In this document: positions 16,667-24,804 of the stretch, piece after piece | Layout: each line of letters starts with the position of its first letter | Position numbering within the stretch: the stretch's first letter is position 1 | Assembly: GCA_021776075.1 (NCBI GenBank) | Contig: JAJFGQ010000044.1 | Location: 1 to 43,883 of the forward strand | Direction: 5' to 3' | Source: Alphaproteobacteria bacterium | Lineage (GTDB): Bacteria > Pseudomonadota > Alphaproteobacteria > Micavibrionales > Micavibrionaceae | Length of the DNA: 43,883 nucleotides | Translations under genes and position numbers: made by a program | The notes under the pieces: generated by a model | What the model was told of the DNA's origin: nothing | Database searches by the model: none | The model's input: only the letters and a program-made list of their open reading frames with translations

Positions 16667-17373
16667 GCTGCTTTGGCCCCGTTTAAATTTGCTTTCAGAA
16701 AATCCATTGTGCAGGAGTGGGCTAATGCTGCAGCACTTTCATTATAATTTTCGCCATTTCCACGTGCAAAGGCGTGATCTACACCGGGATAGCTGTAGAT
16801 TGAAACTTGCGTGCCGCCTTCCATATTTTCTTTTATTTTTTGCTGCGCTTCCGGGGAAACAAATTTATCATCTTCTGCAATATGAAGCATCAACGGATTC
16901 TTTATATTGATGGATTCTTCCAAAAGGTCTTCCAGCCCGACGCCGTAATAACTGATAGCACAGTCAACATTGGTGCGGGTCGCCATAAGGTAAGCCAGTT
17001 TGCCGCCAAGGCAATAACCGACGCACCCAACCCGGCCCGTACTATGGGCGTGGCCCTTGAAAGCATGCTCTGTGGCCCTTAAATCTTCTATGCCCTGGTC
17101 AACATCAAAGCGGTTATAGAGGTCAAAGGCTTTTTGCCATTCCTCTTCACTTTTGTCGGTAAGTTGGATACCCGGCTCCAAACGCCAGAAAATATCCGGG
17201 CAAACAGCAATGAAGCCTTCTTTTGCCAGGTCGTCGCATTTTGTGCGCATTTCCTGATTAACGCCAAAAATTTCCTGAATGACAACGACAACCGGCGCCG
17301 GCAGAGTGTCCGGTTCAGCCACATAAGCTGTAAAAGAGCCGCCATCTTTGGAGGGAATTGTAATCTCGCTCAT
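16663..17373 (-). CDS. Dienelactone hydrolase family protein
   Basis: An alpha/beta hydrolase of the carboxymethylenebutenolidase type, 236 aa, cytosolic. From ATG 17373 (GGGG six bases upstream; an earlier ATG at 17385 has no ribosome site) the catalytic triad reads Cys121 in GYCLGG, an Asp at about 168-169 in HIAEDDKF, and His200 in PGVDHAFAR. Glu34 in IQEIFG is also typical. The family hydrolyses dienelactones and related esters, but most members have unknown physiological substrates, and no aromatic degradation genes lie nearby. It is translationally coupled to the CxxC membrane protein. Confidence 0.92.
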   Translation of the reverse strand: MSEITIPSKDGGSFTAYVAEPDTLPAPVVVVIQEIFGVNQEMRTKCDDLAKEGFIAVCPDIFWRLEPGIQLTDKSEEEWQKAFDLYNRFDVDQGIEDLRATEHAFKGHAHSTGRVGCVGYCLGGKLAYLMATRTNVDCAISYYGVGLEDLLEESINIKNPLMLHIAEDDKFVSPEAQQKIKENMEGGTQVSIYSYPGVDHAFARGNGENYNESAAALAHSCTMDFLKANLNGAKAA

Positions 17374-17440
17374 TTTGTACCCCATGATCGTTAAATGGTT
17401 GATTTATACCATACGATGATCAGGGGTTTTGAAAAACCCT

Positions 17441-17785
17441 TTAATGATCTTCTTTATTGCGTCCCTTAAGGCGATCGAGAACAAGCCGATAACCATTATG
17501 GGACTCTTGTTGTAGAAAGCGTGCGACGCGCCCTACTGTTGTTGTGCTGGCCCCCGTGCGGGTGCTTATCTCGCGGTAAGAAAGGGCCTCCCTGTTCAAT
17601 AGCCGGGCAATAAGCCAACGCTCGGTCAGTGCTTCTCTTTCTTTTGGTGTACACAGATCGGTGAAGAAACTGCGGCATTCGTCAATTGTTTGCAGACAAA
17701 GAACGGCCTCATAAAGAGCCGTTTCCCCGTAAAGCTCCCCTTCTTTACAGGGTACCGCAGTTTCTTTCTTTCCGTCTGGTATCAT
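17441..17785 (-). CDS. TrpR/YerC-family transcriptional regulator
   Basis: A 114-aa protein. Residues 28-105 match the Trp repressor superfamily of the YerC/YecD branch: an FFTDLCTPKEREALTERWLIARLL helix bundle followed by the helix-turn-helix SYREISTRTGASTTTVGRVARFL. In TrpR the corresponding domain binds operator DNA with tryptophan as co-repressor; YerC proteins are less well understood and their ligand is uncertain. It starts at ATG 17785, divergent from the DUF6489 gene. A promoter with a palindrome over its -10 box lies in the shared gap, which would suit autoregulation. Confidence 0.88.
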   Translation of the reverse strand: MIPDGKKETAVPCKEGELYGETALYEAVLCLQTIDECRSFFTDLCTPKEREALTERWLIARLLNREALSYREISTRTGASTTTVGRVARFLQQESHNGYRLVLDRLKGRNKEDH

Positions 17786-17814
17786 TTTTACTCTGTTTCT
17801 TCGGTTGTGTTATC

Positions 17815-17844
17815 ATAGTACTACATTAATACAAAAGAGGTCAA
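17815..17844 (-). promoter_or_regulatory. Promoter of the YerC-like gene with overlapping palindrome
   Basis: Read leftward: TTGACC (17844-17839), an 18-base spacer, TACTAT (17820-17815). The 8-bp palindrome TAGTACTA (17816-17823) covers the -10 box and would be a natural operator for a dimeric TrpR-like repressor. The promoter is moderately supported; the operator is a guess from position and symmetry. Confidence 0.45.
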
Positions 17845-17913
17845 GAAGAATGTTCTTATTTTTTTAAAACTGCTATATCGTAATGAACAAACAGAAGAGA
17901 AGGAGCGCTTGCT

Positions 17914-18180
17914 ATGAAATTTACAATAGATCTTGATTGCACGCCGGAAGAGGCCCGCGCCTTCATCGGGCTGCCGAATATAGCGCCGTTACAGGATGCT
18001 GTAATGGGTGAGTTGGAGGAAAAGATGCGGGAGAATATCCGCACACTTGATCCGGAGACGTTTGTTAAAACCTGGATGTCGCCAACGGTGCAGGGTTGGG
18101 GTGATATGCAGAAAATGTTCTGGGGGCAGATGGGGGTTGATCCCGCTGCCGCACAGGAAAATCTGAAGCAGAAAAAATGA
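17914..18180 (+). CDS. DUF6489 family protein
   Basis: An 88-aa acidic soluble protein whose start, MKFTIDLDCTPEEARAFIGLP, and the MFWGQMG segment near residue 70 match a small alphaproteobacterial family I know as DUF6489. Function unknown. The ribosome site AAGGAGCG is strong. Its stop overlaps the next start in ATGA, and the gene after that is mnmE, also overlapping, so it is the first gene of a tightly coupled set leading into mnmE. Confidence 0.85.
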   Translation: MKFTIDLDCTPEEARAFIGLPNIAPLQDAVMGELEEKMRENIRTLDPETFVKTWMSPTVQGWGDMQKMFWGQMGVDPAAAQENLKQKK

Positions 18181-18413
18181 ATTCTGACTTTAAAGTAAGG
18201 GTTACAAAAGGCTGGTTATACAGGAAACTGGTTTTTACGTACGAAGGAGAAGAATTTGTGGTCGCGTATAATGGCCGGGAGTTTGTGCCTGTCTTTATTT
18301 TTACTATTTTTGACAGGGCGGCCCGCCTTGAAGTGCGGGTTTGGCCGTGGATTGCAACAAGGTCTTTACGTCTGTTCCTGGAAAACAAAGAGATATATGC
18401 AGAAGGCACATGA
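18177..18413 (+). CDS. Small hypothetical protein coupled to mnmE
   Basis: A 78-aa protein, basic and beta-rich (KGWLYRKLVFTYEGEEFVVAYNG), with a short hydrophobic patch (VPVFIFTIF) not long enough to be clearly transmembrane. I do not recognise it. Support for it being real is its position: ATGA overlaps at both ends, with the DUF6489 gene before and mnmE after. It could be a lineage-specific gene whose translation is needed for mnmE initiation. Confidence 0.65.
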   Translation: MNSDFKVRVTKGWLYRKLVFTYEGEEFVVAYNGREFVPVFIFTIFDRAARLEVRVWPWIATRSLRLFLENKEIYAEGT

Positions 18414-19789
18414 CAGATACGATTTATGCATTAGCAACCGCACCGGGGCGGGCAAGCGTTGCGATAGTCCGTGTTTCCGGCCCCTGTGCGCATGAAAGCC
18501 GGAGGCTTATTGCGGAAAGGCCGTTTGAAAGAGCCCCTCTTGGAGTGATTCCTTTTGGGATACCTCCTGGCGCTCCTCTTAAAACCCCCTCCCCCACCCA
18601 TGTATTATGTAAATTAATAAACCCTGTTTCACGTGAAACAATAGACCGGGCGCTGGTTTTGTCTTTTGAGTCACCGGCCAGCTTTACGGGCGAAGACGTT
18701 GTTGAGTATCAGCTTCATGGTGGTCCTGCTATTGTATCCTCCTTGTTGGCGGTGCTTTCAAGCCAGCCCGGCCACCGGATGGCGGAGCCGGGGGAGTTCA
18801 CGCGCCGTGCTTTCGAAAACGGCAAAATGGACTTAACGGCAGCGGAGGCGGTGGCAGATTTAATCAATGCCGAAACACAGGCCCAAAAAGCACAGGCTCT
18901 GTCACAAATGGAGGGTTCTTTGTCCCGTCTTTATGATGGGTGGCGGGAAGATCTATCCCGGGCGCTGGCTTATTTGGAGGCGGACATAGACTTTCCCGAT
19001 GAAGATTTGCCTGGTGGCGCTATGTCACAGGTCCGCCCTGCCCTTGAGGCCATTCTCTCTGCTATAAAAGAACATCTGGATGATAAAAATCGTGGGGAGC
19101 GTTTGCGGAGCGGTATTCAGGTTGCTGTTATAGGCGCACCGAATGCGGGTAAATCGAGCTTGGTAAATGCTCTTGCGAAACGGGATGTGGTTATTGTTTC
19201 TGCTCATGCCGGAACAACGCGGGATGTGATTGAAGTTCATCTGGATTTGGGGGGTTATCCGGTTATCCTTGCGGATACGGCCGGCTTGCGCCCCGACCAA
19301 CTCCGGGGTACAGCGCAGGATTCTATAGAATCCGAAGGCATAAGACGGGCGCTTGATCGGGCGAAGCAGGCGGATATTCGTGTGCTGTTATTTGATATGA
19401 CACAGGAAGAAGAGGATACCCATACGCTGGCCTTGCAAGACGATCAGTCGATTAAGGTTTTTAATAAATGTGACCAGTCCGTTGCCGGGAATGAACTGGC
19501 GGTTTCCGCTAAAACCGGAGAGGGCCTCGATGTTTTGATAGAGACATTGACGGCCCGGATTAAAGATATTCTGGGGACCCGTGAGACTCCTTCTCTCACC
19601 CAACACCGTCATCGTGAGGCTTTGGAAGAGTGTCTCGGTTCTTTATTGCGGGCGCAGACAGGAACGCAGGCGGAGCTTGTTGCTGAGGATGTGCGTCTTG
19701 CTATGCGGGCGCTGGGTCGTATTACAGGGCGTGTGGATGTAGAAGATTTACTGGATGTTATTTTCCGCGATTTCTGTATCGGGAAGTAA
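18410..19789 (+). CDS. mnmE: tRNA modification GTPase MnmE
   Basis: MnmE works with MnmG to place the 5-carboxymethylaminomethyl group on U34 of certain tRNAs. From ATG 18410 (AAGG upstream) it is 459 aa and begins DTIYALATAPGRASVAIVRVSG, the conserved formyl-THF-binding domain start. Then come the helical domain and the inserted G domain with P-loop GAPNAGKSSLVNAL, DTAGLR and NKCD. The C-terminus is FCIGK, which carries the essential Cys. An earlier in-frame start at 18341 overlaps the upstream gene and is rejected. The coding sequence holds a perfect parS site at 18625-18640. Confidence 0.97.
   Translation: MTDTIYALATAPGRASVAIVRVSGPCAHESRRLIAERPFERAPLGVIPFGIPPGAPLKTPSPTHVLCKLINPVSRETIDRALVLSFESPASFTGEDVVEYQLHGGPAIVSSLLAVLSSQPGHRMAEPGEFTRRAFENGKMDLTAAEAVADLINAETQAQKAQALSQMEGSLSRLYDGWREDLSRALAYLEADIDFPDEDLPGGAMSQVRPALEAILSAIKEHLDDKNRGERLRSGIQVAVIGAPNAGKSSLVNALAKRDVVIVSAHAGTTRDVIEVHLDLGGYPVILADTAGLRPDQLRGTAQDSIESEGIRRALDRAKQADIRVLLFDMTQEEEDTHTLALQDDQSIKVFNKCDQSVAGNELAVSAKTGEGLDVLIETLTARIKDILGTRETPSLTQHRHREALEECLGSLLRAQTGTQAELVAEDVRLAMRALGRITGRVDVEDLLDVIFRDFCIGK
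18625..18640. other. parS centromere site 1
   Basis: TGTTTCACGTGAAACA is an exact match to the universal parS palindrome bound by ParB. It lies inside mnmE, where it encodes VSRET, about 13.6 kb from the putative origin and 4.6 kb from parB. Confidence 0.95.
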
Positions 19790-19854
19790 CCCGGGGGAAA
19801 TAATCAGGGGATTTAACTGGCAATTTTTCTTGTAATCGGGGTATAACACCCGCC

Positions 19855-21720
19855 ATGGAAAAACTTTTTGATGTCATTGTTGTTGGTGGAGGGCATGCGG
19901 GCTGTGAGGCGGCTGCGGCTGCGGCCCGTATGGGGGCAAAGACCGCTCTGCTTACCCATAAACTCAGCACTATTGGTGTGATGTCCTGTAACCCCGCGAT
20001 TGGTGGGCTGGGCAAGGGCCATCTGGTCAGAGAAATTGATGCGCTGGACGGTTTGATGGGGCGCGTTATTGATCGGGCCGGGATTCAGTTCCGGATGTTG
20101 AATTCTTCTAAAGGGCCGGCCGTACGGGGTCCGCGGGCGCAGGCGGACCGAAAGCTCTATAAAGAAGCAATGCAGGATATGTTGAATGACTATCTTAACC
20201 TGACCTTGCTGGAAGGTGGTGCGGACGATTTATTGTTGGATGATGATGGTGCTATTAAAGGCCTTCTAACGCTCGCGGGTGAAGAATTTTTCTGCCCCGC
20301 TGTTGTTTTGACAACCGGCACTTTTTTGCGGGGGACAATCCATAGAGGCGAGGAGCAAACACCTGCCGGACGTGTGGGTGAAGCGCCGACGATCGGGTTG
20401 GCTGAGACGCTGGAGCGTCTGCAATTTCCGTTGGGGCGTTTAAAAACCGGAACGCCGCCCCGCCTTGATGGGCGAACGATTGACTGGAGCGTATTAGAGG
20501 AACAGCCGGGCGATACGCCACCGATTCCCTTTTCTTTCATGAACAATGAAATTACAGTTCCTCAGATCAAATGCCACATCACTTATACGAATAAAGAAAC
20601 ACACAGAATTATCCAGCAGGATATCCACAGGGCGCCGATTTATTCAGGCCAGATTGAGGGCGTAGGACCGCGTTATTGCCCATCGATTGAGGATAAAGTT
20701 ATGCGGTTTGCCGACAAAGACAGGCATCAGATTTTTCTGGAGCCGGAGGGTCTGGATGATCATACGGTTTATCCCAATGGGATTTCAACATCCCTGCCTG
20801 TCGATGTTCAGGAGGCCCTTTTAAAGACCATTCCCGGGCTGGAAAATATAGAGGTTTTAGAGTGGGGGTATGCGGTAGAGTATGACTATGTCGATCCCCG
20901 TGATTTAAAGGCTACATTGGAGTCCCGTCGTTTGAAGGGCTTGTTTCTGGCCGGGCAAATCAATGGTACGACGGGCTATGAGGAGGCCGCGGCGCAGGGT
21001 TTGATGGCGGGCGTTAATGCGGCTTTAAGGGGTGGTGACGGCGATAAAAATAGCGACTTTACTTTGGACCGCGCCGAAGCCTATATAGGCGTTCTTATTG
21101 ATGATTTGATTACGCGGGGTGCGCCGGAGCCGTACAGGATGTTTACCAGCCGGGCTGAATATCGCTTGCGTTTACGGGCGGATAATGCCGATCAGCGCCT
21201 TACAGACAGAGGCATAGAAATAGGTTGTGTGGGTGCTGAAAGGACGGCTCTGTGGGGTGCAAAAAGCGCGGCTTTAGCCCATGGCCGTGAGGTGCTAGAG
21301 GCCTTGCGGGCGACGCCGAATGAATTACAAAAGCAGGGTATAGAGGTTAACCTGGACGGGGTGCGCCGAACGGCGTTTGATTTGCTGCGTTTTCCTCATA
21401 TCGGATGGTCTGATTTGAGCCGGATATGGCCGGTGCTTCTAACAATAAAGCCGGCGGTGGCCGAGCAGATTGAAATTGATGCGCTTTATGCCGGTTACAT
21501 GGCGCGGCATGATGCGGATATTAAAGCCTATCGTAAAGACGAAAACCTTCTTTTGCCCGTTGATCTTGATTATGATCATGTTGGCAGCCTTTCTAATGAG
21601 GCGCGCCAAAAGCTAGAAATCGCCCGTCCGGAAACGCTTGGGGCGGCCTCTCGTATTCCGGGTGTGACGCCGGCTGCTGTCGTTGCTCTTCTTCGACACG
21701 TTAAACGGAAGGCCGCCTGA
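19855..21720 (+). CDS. mnmG: tRNA uridine-5-carboxymethylaminomethyl(34) synthesis enzyme MnmG
   Basis: MnmG (GidA) is the FAD- and NADH-dependent partner of MnmE in wobble-uridine modification. The 621-aa length is normal. The N-terminal FAD motif [12 protein letters not shown] is intact, followed by the signatures [23 protein letters not shown] and [36 protein letters not shown] and [16 protein letters not shown] lie in the second half. The C-terminal domain ends with [17 protein letters not shown], the MnmE-binding region. It starts 65 bp after mnmE and is followed after 1 bp by rsmG. Confidence 0.97.
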   Translation: MEKLFDVIVVGGGHAGCEAAAAAARMGAKTALLTHKLSTIGVMSCNPAIGGLGKGHLVREIDALDGLMGRVIDRAGIQFRMLNSSKGPAVRGPRAQADRKLYKEAMQDMLNDYLNLTLLEGGADDLLLDDDGAIKGLLTLAGEEFFCPAVVLTTGTFLRGTIHRGEEQTPAGRVGEAPTIGLAETLERLQFPLGRLKTGTPPRLDGRTIDWSVLEEQPGDTPPIPFSFMNNEITVPQIKCHITYTNKETHRIIQQDIHRAPIYSGQIEGVGPRYCPSIEDKVMRFADKDRHQIFLEPEGLDDHTVYPNGISTSLPVDVQEALLKTIPGLENIEVLEWGYAVEYDYVDPRDLKATLESRRLKGLFLAGQINGTTGYEEAAAQGLMAGVNAALRGGDGDKNSDFTLDRAEAYIGVLIDDLITRGAPEPYRMFTSRAEYRLRLRADNADQRLTDRGIEIGCVGAERTALWGAKSAALAHGREVLEALRATPNELQKQGIEVNLDGVRRTAFDLLRFPHIGWSDLSRIWPVLLTIKPAVAEQIEIDALYAGYMARHDADIKAYRKDENLLLPVDLDYDHVGSLSNEARQKLEIARPETLGAASRIPGVTPAAVVALLRHVKRKAA

Positions 21721-21721
21721 T

Positions 21722-22318
21722 ATGGAGGCTTCTTCCGAAACCCGCGCCCGTCTGGATCAATATCAGGCCCTGTTGTTGAAGTGGCAAAAGGCCGTTAATC
21801 TGGTGAGTGGGAAGACGCTGGACGAGGTCTGGGATAGGCATTTTGTAGATTCCGCACAATTGCTGCCGCTCATCCCCGCAGGAAAGAAAACGCTTTTTGA
21901 TATAGGAAGCGGGGCGGGGTTTCCAGGTCTTGTGCTCGCGATTATGAATCCGGCACTGGATGTTCATTTGATAGAATCTGATCACAAAAAATGCACATTC
22001 TTATCCACTGTTTCACGTGAAACAAAAACACCCGTAACAATACATAGTGAGCGTGTTGAAAACATGTCAAAGAAAATTGTCCCCGCTATTGTAACGGCGC
22101 GGGCCTTAGCTTCTCTGGATAAGTTGATGGCGTATTGTCTGCCCTGGGCAGAGAGGAATCCGGCGCTTATTATGTTGTTTTTAAAGGGTGAAAAGGCAGA
22201 GGCGGAAATTAAAGAAGCGCGCAAAAAATTTAGCTTCGGTCTTCAAAAACACCAGAGTCAGACAATGGATAATGCGGCTATTTTGGAGGTTTCGAATCTG
22301 TGTATAACCAGTAGGTGA
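21722..22318 (+). CDS. rsmG: 16S rRNA (guanine527-N7)-methyltransferase
   Basis: RsmG (GidB) methylates G527 in the 530 loop of 16S rRNA using S-adenosylmethionine. The protein is 198 aa from ATG 21722, one base after the mnmG stop, with GGAAGG upstream. Family marks are LLLKWQKAVNLVSGKTLDEVWDRHFVDSAQL, the SAM-binding DIGSGAGFPGLVLAI, IESDHKKCTFL, and VTARALASLDKLMAY. A second parS site lies within it and replaces part of the usual sequence after the IESD motif with VSRET. The C-terminus is a little shorter than in some relatives. Confidence 0.95.
   Translation: MEASSETRARLDQYQALLLKWQKAVNLVSGKTLDEVWDRHFVDSAQLLPLIPAGKKTLFDIGSGAGFPGLVLAIMNPALDVHLIESDHKKCTFLSTVSRETKTPVTIHSERVENMSKKIVPAIVTARALASLDKLMAYCLPWAERNPALIMLFLKGEKAEAEIKEARKKFSFGLQKHQSQTMDNAAILEVSNLCITSR
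22009..22024. other. parS centromere site 2
   Basis: A second exact TGTTTCACGTGAAACA, inside rsmG, also read as VSRET. It is 3.4 kb from the first site and about 0.4 kb before parA. Two perfect sites near parAB are normal for bacterial chromosomes. Confidence 0.95.
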
Positions 22319-22410
22319 GAAACCGTTTTTCTTGACCAATGGGCGCGATTTCTGGCATCGTAGCCTTTGTTCCAGACAAACAATTTAGCCAGTGGAGTGA
22401 GACCGCCATC

Positions 22411-23274
22411 ATGACGCAATATCCAGCGCGCTATCCCCTGACTTCAAAGCCGCCCCGTACGTCATCATCTGTAACGGTATCCCGTATCCCCCGTATTCTG
22501 GCTGTTGCCAATCAAAAGGGCGGTGTGGGTAAAACGACGACAGCCATTAATTTGGCAACCGGTCTTTGTGCTGTAGGAAAACGTGTTCTTTTGGTCGATC
22601 TTGATCCGCAGGGTAACGCCTCTACGGGGTTGGGGGTCAGGCGCTCAACGATCCAGAAAAGCACTTATGATGTTATTTTCGGCGATGTAAATGTTCTGGA
22701 TGCTCTTGTGAAAACCAAGGTACCCGGCCTGTCTGTGGTGCCCTCTTCTGTCCATTTGTCGGGGGCCGAAATCGAACTGGTTACGGCCAAGCGCCGGGAA
22801 TACAGGCTGCGGGAGGCCTTGCGCAACCCCATGCCCTACGATTACATTATCATTGATTGCCCCCCCTCTCTGAATTTGCTGACGCTTAATGCGCTGGTGG
22901 CGACCGATTCGATTGTTGTTCCGCTGCAATGCGAATTTTATGCTCTGGAAGGGCTTAGCCATCTGGTGAAAACGGTGGAGCGTGTCAAGAAGACCTATAA
23001 CCCCCGTTTGAATATTCACGGTGTGTTGTTAACCATGTATGACAAGCGGAATAATTTATCCGGTATGGTCGCCCGTGACGTTCGTAAATTTTTTGGTGAT
23101 AAGGTTTATAAAACGGTTATTCCCCGCAATGTCAGGGTATCAGAAGCCCCTTCTTATGGCTTGCCGGCCATTGTCTATGATATGAGATGCCCCGGTGCGC
23201 AGGCGTACATACATCTGGCTGGTGAAGTTTTGAAGCGCGAACGTAAATTAATGGGCCAAAGCAGGGCGGCGTGA
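22411..23274 (+). CDS. parA: Chromosome partitioning ATPase ParA
   Basis: ParA is a deviant-Walker ATPase that binds DNA non-specifically and moves ParB-parS complexes. From ATG 22411 it is 287 aa; a start at 22339 is also open but adds an unlike N-terminus. It carries the deviant Walker A motif QKGGVGKTTTA, DLDPQGNASTGLG, YIIIDCPPSLNLLTLNAL and VPLQCEFYALEGL, all classic. It also has VIPRNVRVSEAPSYG, shared by chromosomal ParA/Soj. The roughly 25-residue N-terminal extension before the ATPase fold is Ser/Pro rich. It sits 92 bp after rsmG and runs directly into parB. Confidence 0.96.
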   Translation: MTQYPARYPLTSKPPRTSSSVTVSRIPRILAVANQKGGVGKTTTAINLATGLCAVGKRVLLVDLDPQGNASTGLGVRRSTIQKSTYDVIFGDVNVLDALVKTKVPGLSVVPSSVHLSGAEIELVTAKRREYRLREALRNPMPYDYIIIDCPPSLNLLTLNALVATDSIVVPLQCEFYALEGLSHLVKTVERVKKTYNPRLNIHGVLLTMYDKRNNLSGMVARDVRKFFGDKVYKTVIPRNVRVSEAPSYGLPAIVYDMRCPGAQAYIHLAGEVLKRERKLMGQSRAA

Positions 23275-23279
23275 TTTCC

Positions 23280-24224
23280 ATGACTGACAGTGATATTCCA
23301 GAAGAAAAAACAGACGAGGCCATAGATCCTAAAAATCGCGGTCTGGGGCGCGGTCTGGGCGCGTTGTTTGAGGATGAGGAGGGTGTTTACCCACAGGTTG
23401 GTTCGGAGGGGCACACGCCCGGCTCAAAGCGCCTTATGATGGGAGTCGGCGAGCTGGAGCCGGGAACGTATCAGCCCCGGCGTGATTTTCATGATGATAC
23501 CCTGAAAGAGCTAGCCGAATCGATTGCCGTGCATGGTGTTTTGCAGCCGCTGATCGTCCGGAAAAAAAGTGGTTTTGATGATTTGTATGAGATTATTGCC
23601 GGGGAACGCCGCTGGCGTGCCGCACAAATAGCGCAGCTTCATGAGGTTCCTGTTATTGTTCATAAGCTGGATGATAAAGCCTGTCTTGAGATTGCTCTGA
23701 TCGAGAACTTACAGCGCGAAGACCTTAATTCCATTGATGAAGCACGCGGCTATAGCGATTTAATAGAAGAGTTCGGCCATACGCAGGAAAAGTTGGCGGC
23801 GATTGTGGGGAAAAGCCGTAGCCATATTGCAAATACCGTGCGGCTGCTGAGCCTGCCTTCCGGTGTTTGTAAGCTTGTGCGGGAGGGTAAGCTAAGCGCC
23901 GGCCATGCGCGGGCGCTTATCACGGCAAAGAACCCCGAGGAGCTGGCAAAAATTATTGTAAATCAAGGGCTTAGCGTTCGAGAAACAGAGCGGTTGGTTG
24001 CCGATGAAGGTGACCGTCCAGACAAGGCGAAAAAACAGAAAGCGGAAAAAAGTGTCGACACGCTGGCTCTGGAAGAGGAAATATCAAACGCATTGGGAAT
24101 GAAGGTTGCGATTAGTGTAAAGGGCCAGTCAGGTGCCATGAAAATTTCCTTTAAAAATCTCGATCAATTAGATGAGGTTTTGCATCGTTTGTCCCATTAT
24201 CCCGGGCGCTCTCAGGCAGGCTGA
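23280..24224 (+). CDS. parB: Chromosome partitioning protein ParB
   Basis: ParB binds parS and spreads as a CTP-dependent clamp, serving segregation and origin positioning. From ATG 23280 it is 314 aa; a GTG at 23271 that overlaps the parA stop is an alternative. It begins with the RGLGRGLGALF segment seen in chromosomal ParB. The CTP-binding parts include QPRRDF, the GERRWRAAQIA box and ENLQREDLN. The helix-turn-helix (GHTQEKLAAIVGKSRSHIANTVRLLSLP) and a C-terminal dimer domain follow. Its sites at 18625 and 22009 are close by. A stem-loop follows the gene. Confidence 0.96.
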   Translation: MTDSDIPEEKTDEAIDPKNRGLGRGLGALFEDEEGVYPQVGSEGHTPGSKRLMMGVGELEPGTYQPRRDFHDDTLKELAESIAVHGVLQPLIVRKKSGFDDLYEIIAGERRWRAAQIAQLHEVPVIVHKLDDKACLEIALIENLQREDLNSIDEARGYSDLIEEFGHTQEKLAAIVGKSRSHIANTVRLLSLPSGVCKLVREGKLSAGHARALITAKNPEELAKIIVNQGLSVRETERLVADEGDRPDKAKKQKAEKSVDTLALEEEISNALGMKVAISVKGQSGAMKISFKNLDQLDEVLHRLSHYPGRSQAG

Positions 24225-24255
24225 TCATTGTCTGGATGTGGCTGGTTTCATAAAT

Positions 24256-24285
24256 AAAGGCCGGACAATCTCTTGCCCGGCCTTT
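24256..24285. terminator. Stem-loop between convergent genes, probable bidirectional terminator
   Basis: A 9-bp perfect stem, AAAGGCCGG (24256-24264) with CCGGCCTTT (24277-24285), lies between the convergent parB and ankyrin genes. The T tract is short on the plus side and slightly better on the minus side. Confidence 0.6.
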
Positions 24286-24318
24286 GGTGTTCATTTTATA
24301 TTGAATCGAAACAATTTG

Positions 24319-24669
24319 CTAGCATTGCGGCGTTGTAGACTCATTTTTTCTTGTTTGAGCCCCATGTTTTTTCAATGTTTCTGCCGTTTCATTAAAGCCT
24401 CTTGTTTGAGCAAGGCCCAAAGGTGTCTGGCCCTTATTGTCAACGGCGTTAATAATATTTGTAAGGCTGCTGCCGTCTTCTGACATTTGTTCCAGAAGCT
24501 GCCCAAGGACAGAATTTCTGTTGGCGGCAGCAAACCAATGGACAAGATTGCGGCCCATAACGGAGTCCTTTTCGGCAATATCGACTTCACTACAGGTCAG
24601 AACACAATCTTCACCGTTATAGGCAGCTTTCGCGCACTTTGTTAATGTTTGCGGTGAGTCTGTATTCAT
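24319..24669 (-). CDS. Small ankyrin-like repeat protein
   Basis: A 116-aa protein with an excellent ribosome site (AAGGAGAAG). Residues 40-105 resemble ankyrin repeats: GRNLVHWFAAANRNSVLGQLLEQ, then NAVDNKGQTPLGLAQTRGFNETAETLKKHGA, which fits the ankyrin pattern of a D-x-G-x-T-P-L turn, a helix and a second helix. Only about two repeats are present, so it is probably a small protein-binding unit. It lies between the convergent parB and the holA operon. A terminator follows it, and two striking palindromes precede it (24697-24714 and 24733-24746). Cys residues are frequent near the N-terminus. Confidence 0.75.
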   Translation of the reverse strand: MNTDSPQTLTKCAKAAYNGEDCVLTCSEVDIAEKDSVMGRNLVHWFAAANRNSVLGQLLEQMSEDGSSLTNIINAVDNKGQTPLGLAQTRGFNETAETLKKHGAQTRKNESTTPQC

Positions 24670-24696
24670 TTTTCTTCTCCTTAAAGGTTAAAAACG

Positions 24697-24714
24697 CCAT
24701 ATAAATTTATATGG
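24697..24714. promoter_or_regulatory. Perfect 18-bp palindrome upstream of the ankyrin gene
   Basis: CCATATAAATTTATATGG reads the same on both strands with no spacer, 28 bp before the ankyrin start at 24669. It could be an operator for a dimeric regulator. No known regulator site is matched. Confidence 0.45.
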
Positions 24715-24732
24715 TCCTTTTACATATCATTA

Positions 24733-24746
24733 TAATAATATTATTA
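24733..24746. promoter_or_regulatory. Perfect 14-bp AT-only palindrome
   Basis: TAATAATATTATTA is perfectly symmetric, 64 bp upstream of the ankyrin start and 18 bp from the previous palindrome. Being made only of A and T it may be chance in an AT-rich gap, or part of the same control region. Confidence 0.3.
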
Positions 24747-24804
24747 CAATAAAAAAGAACGATAGCGGGAGTTTTTTTTAGAGAAAGAAACAAAAAATCA
24801 AAAA

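Noticed and set aside
22001-22009. TTATCCACT next to parS site 2, one base off a DnaA box
   Set aside because: It lies in rsmG coding sequence with no other origin features; likely chance.
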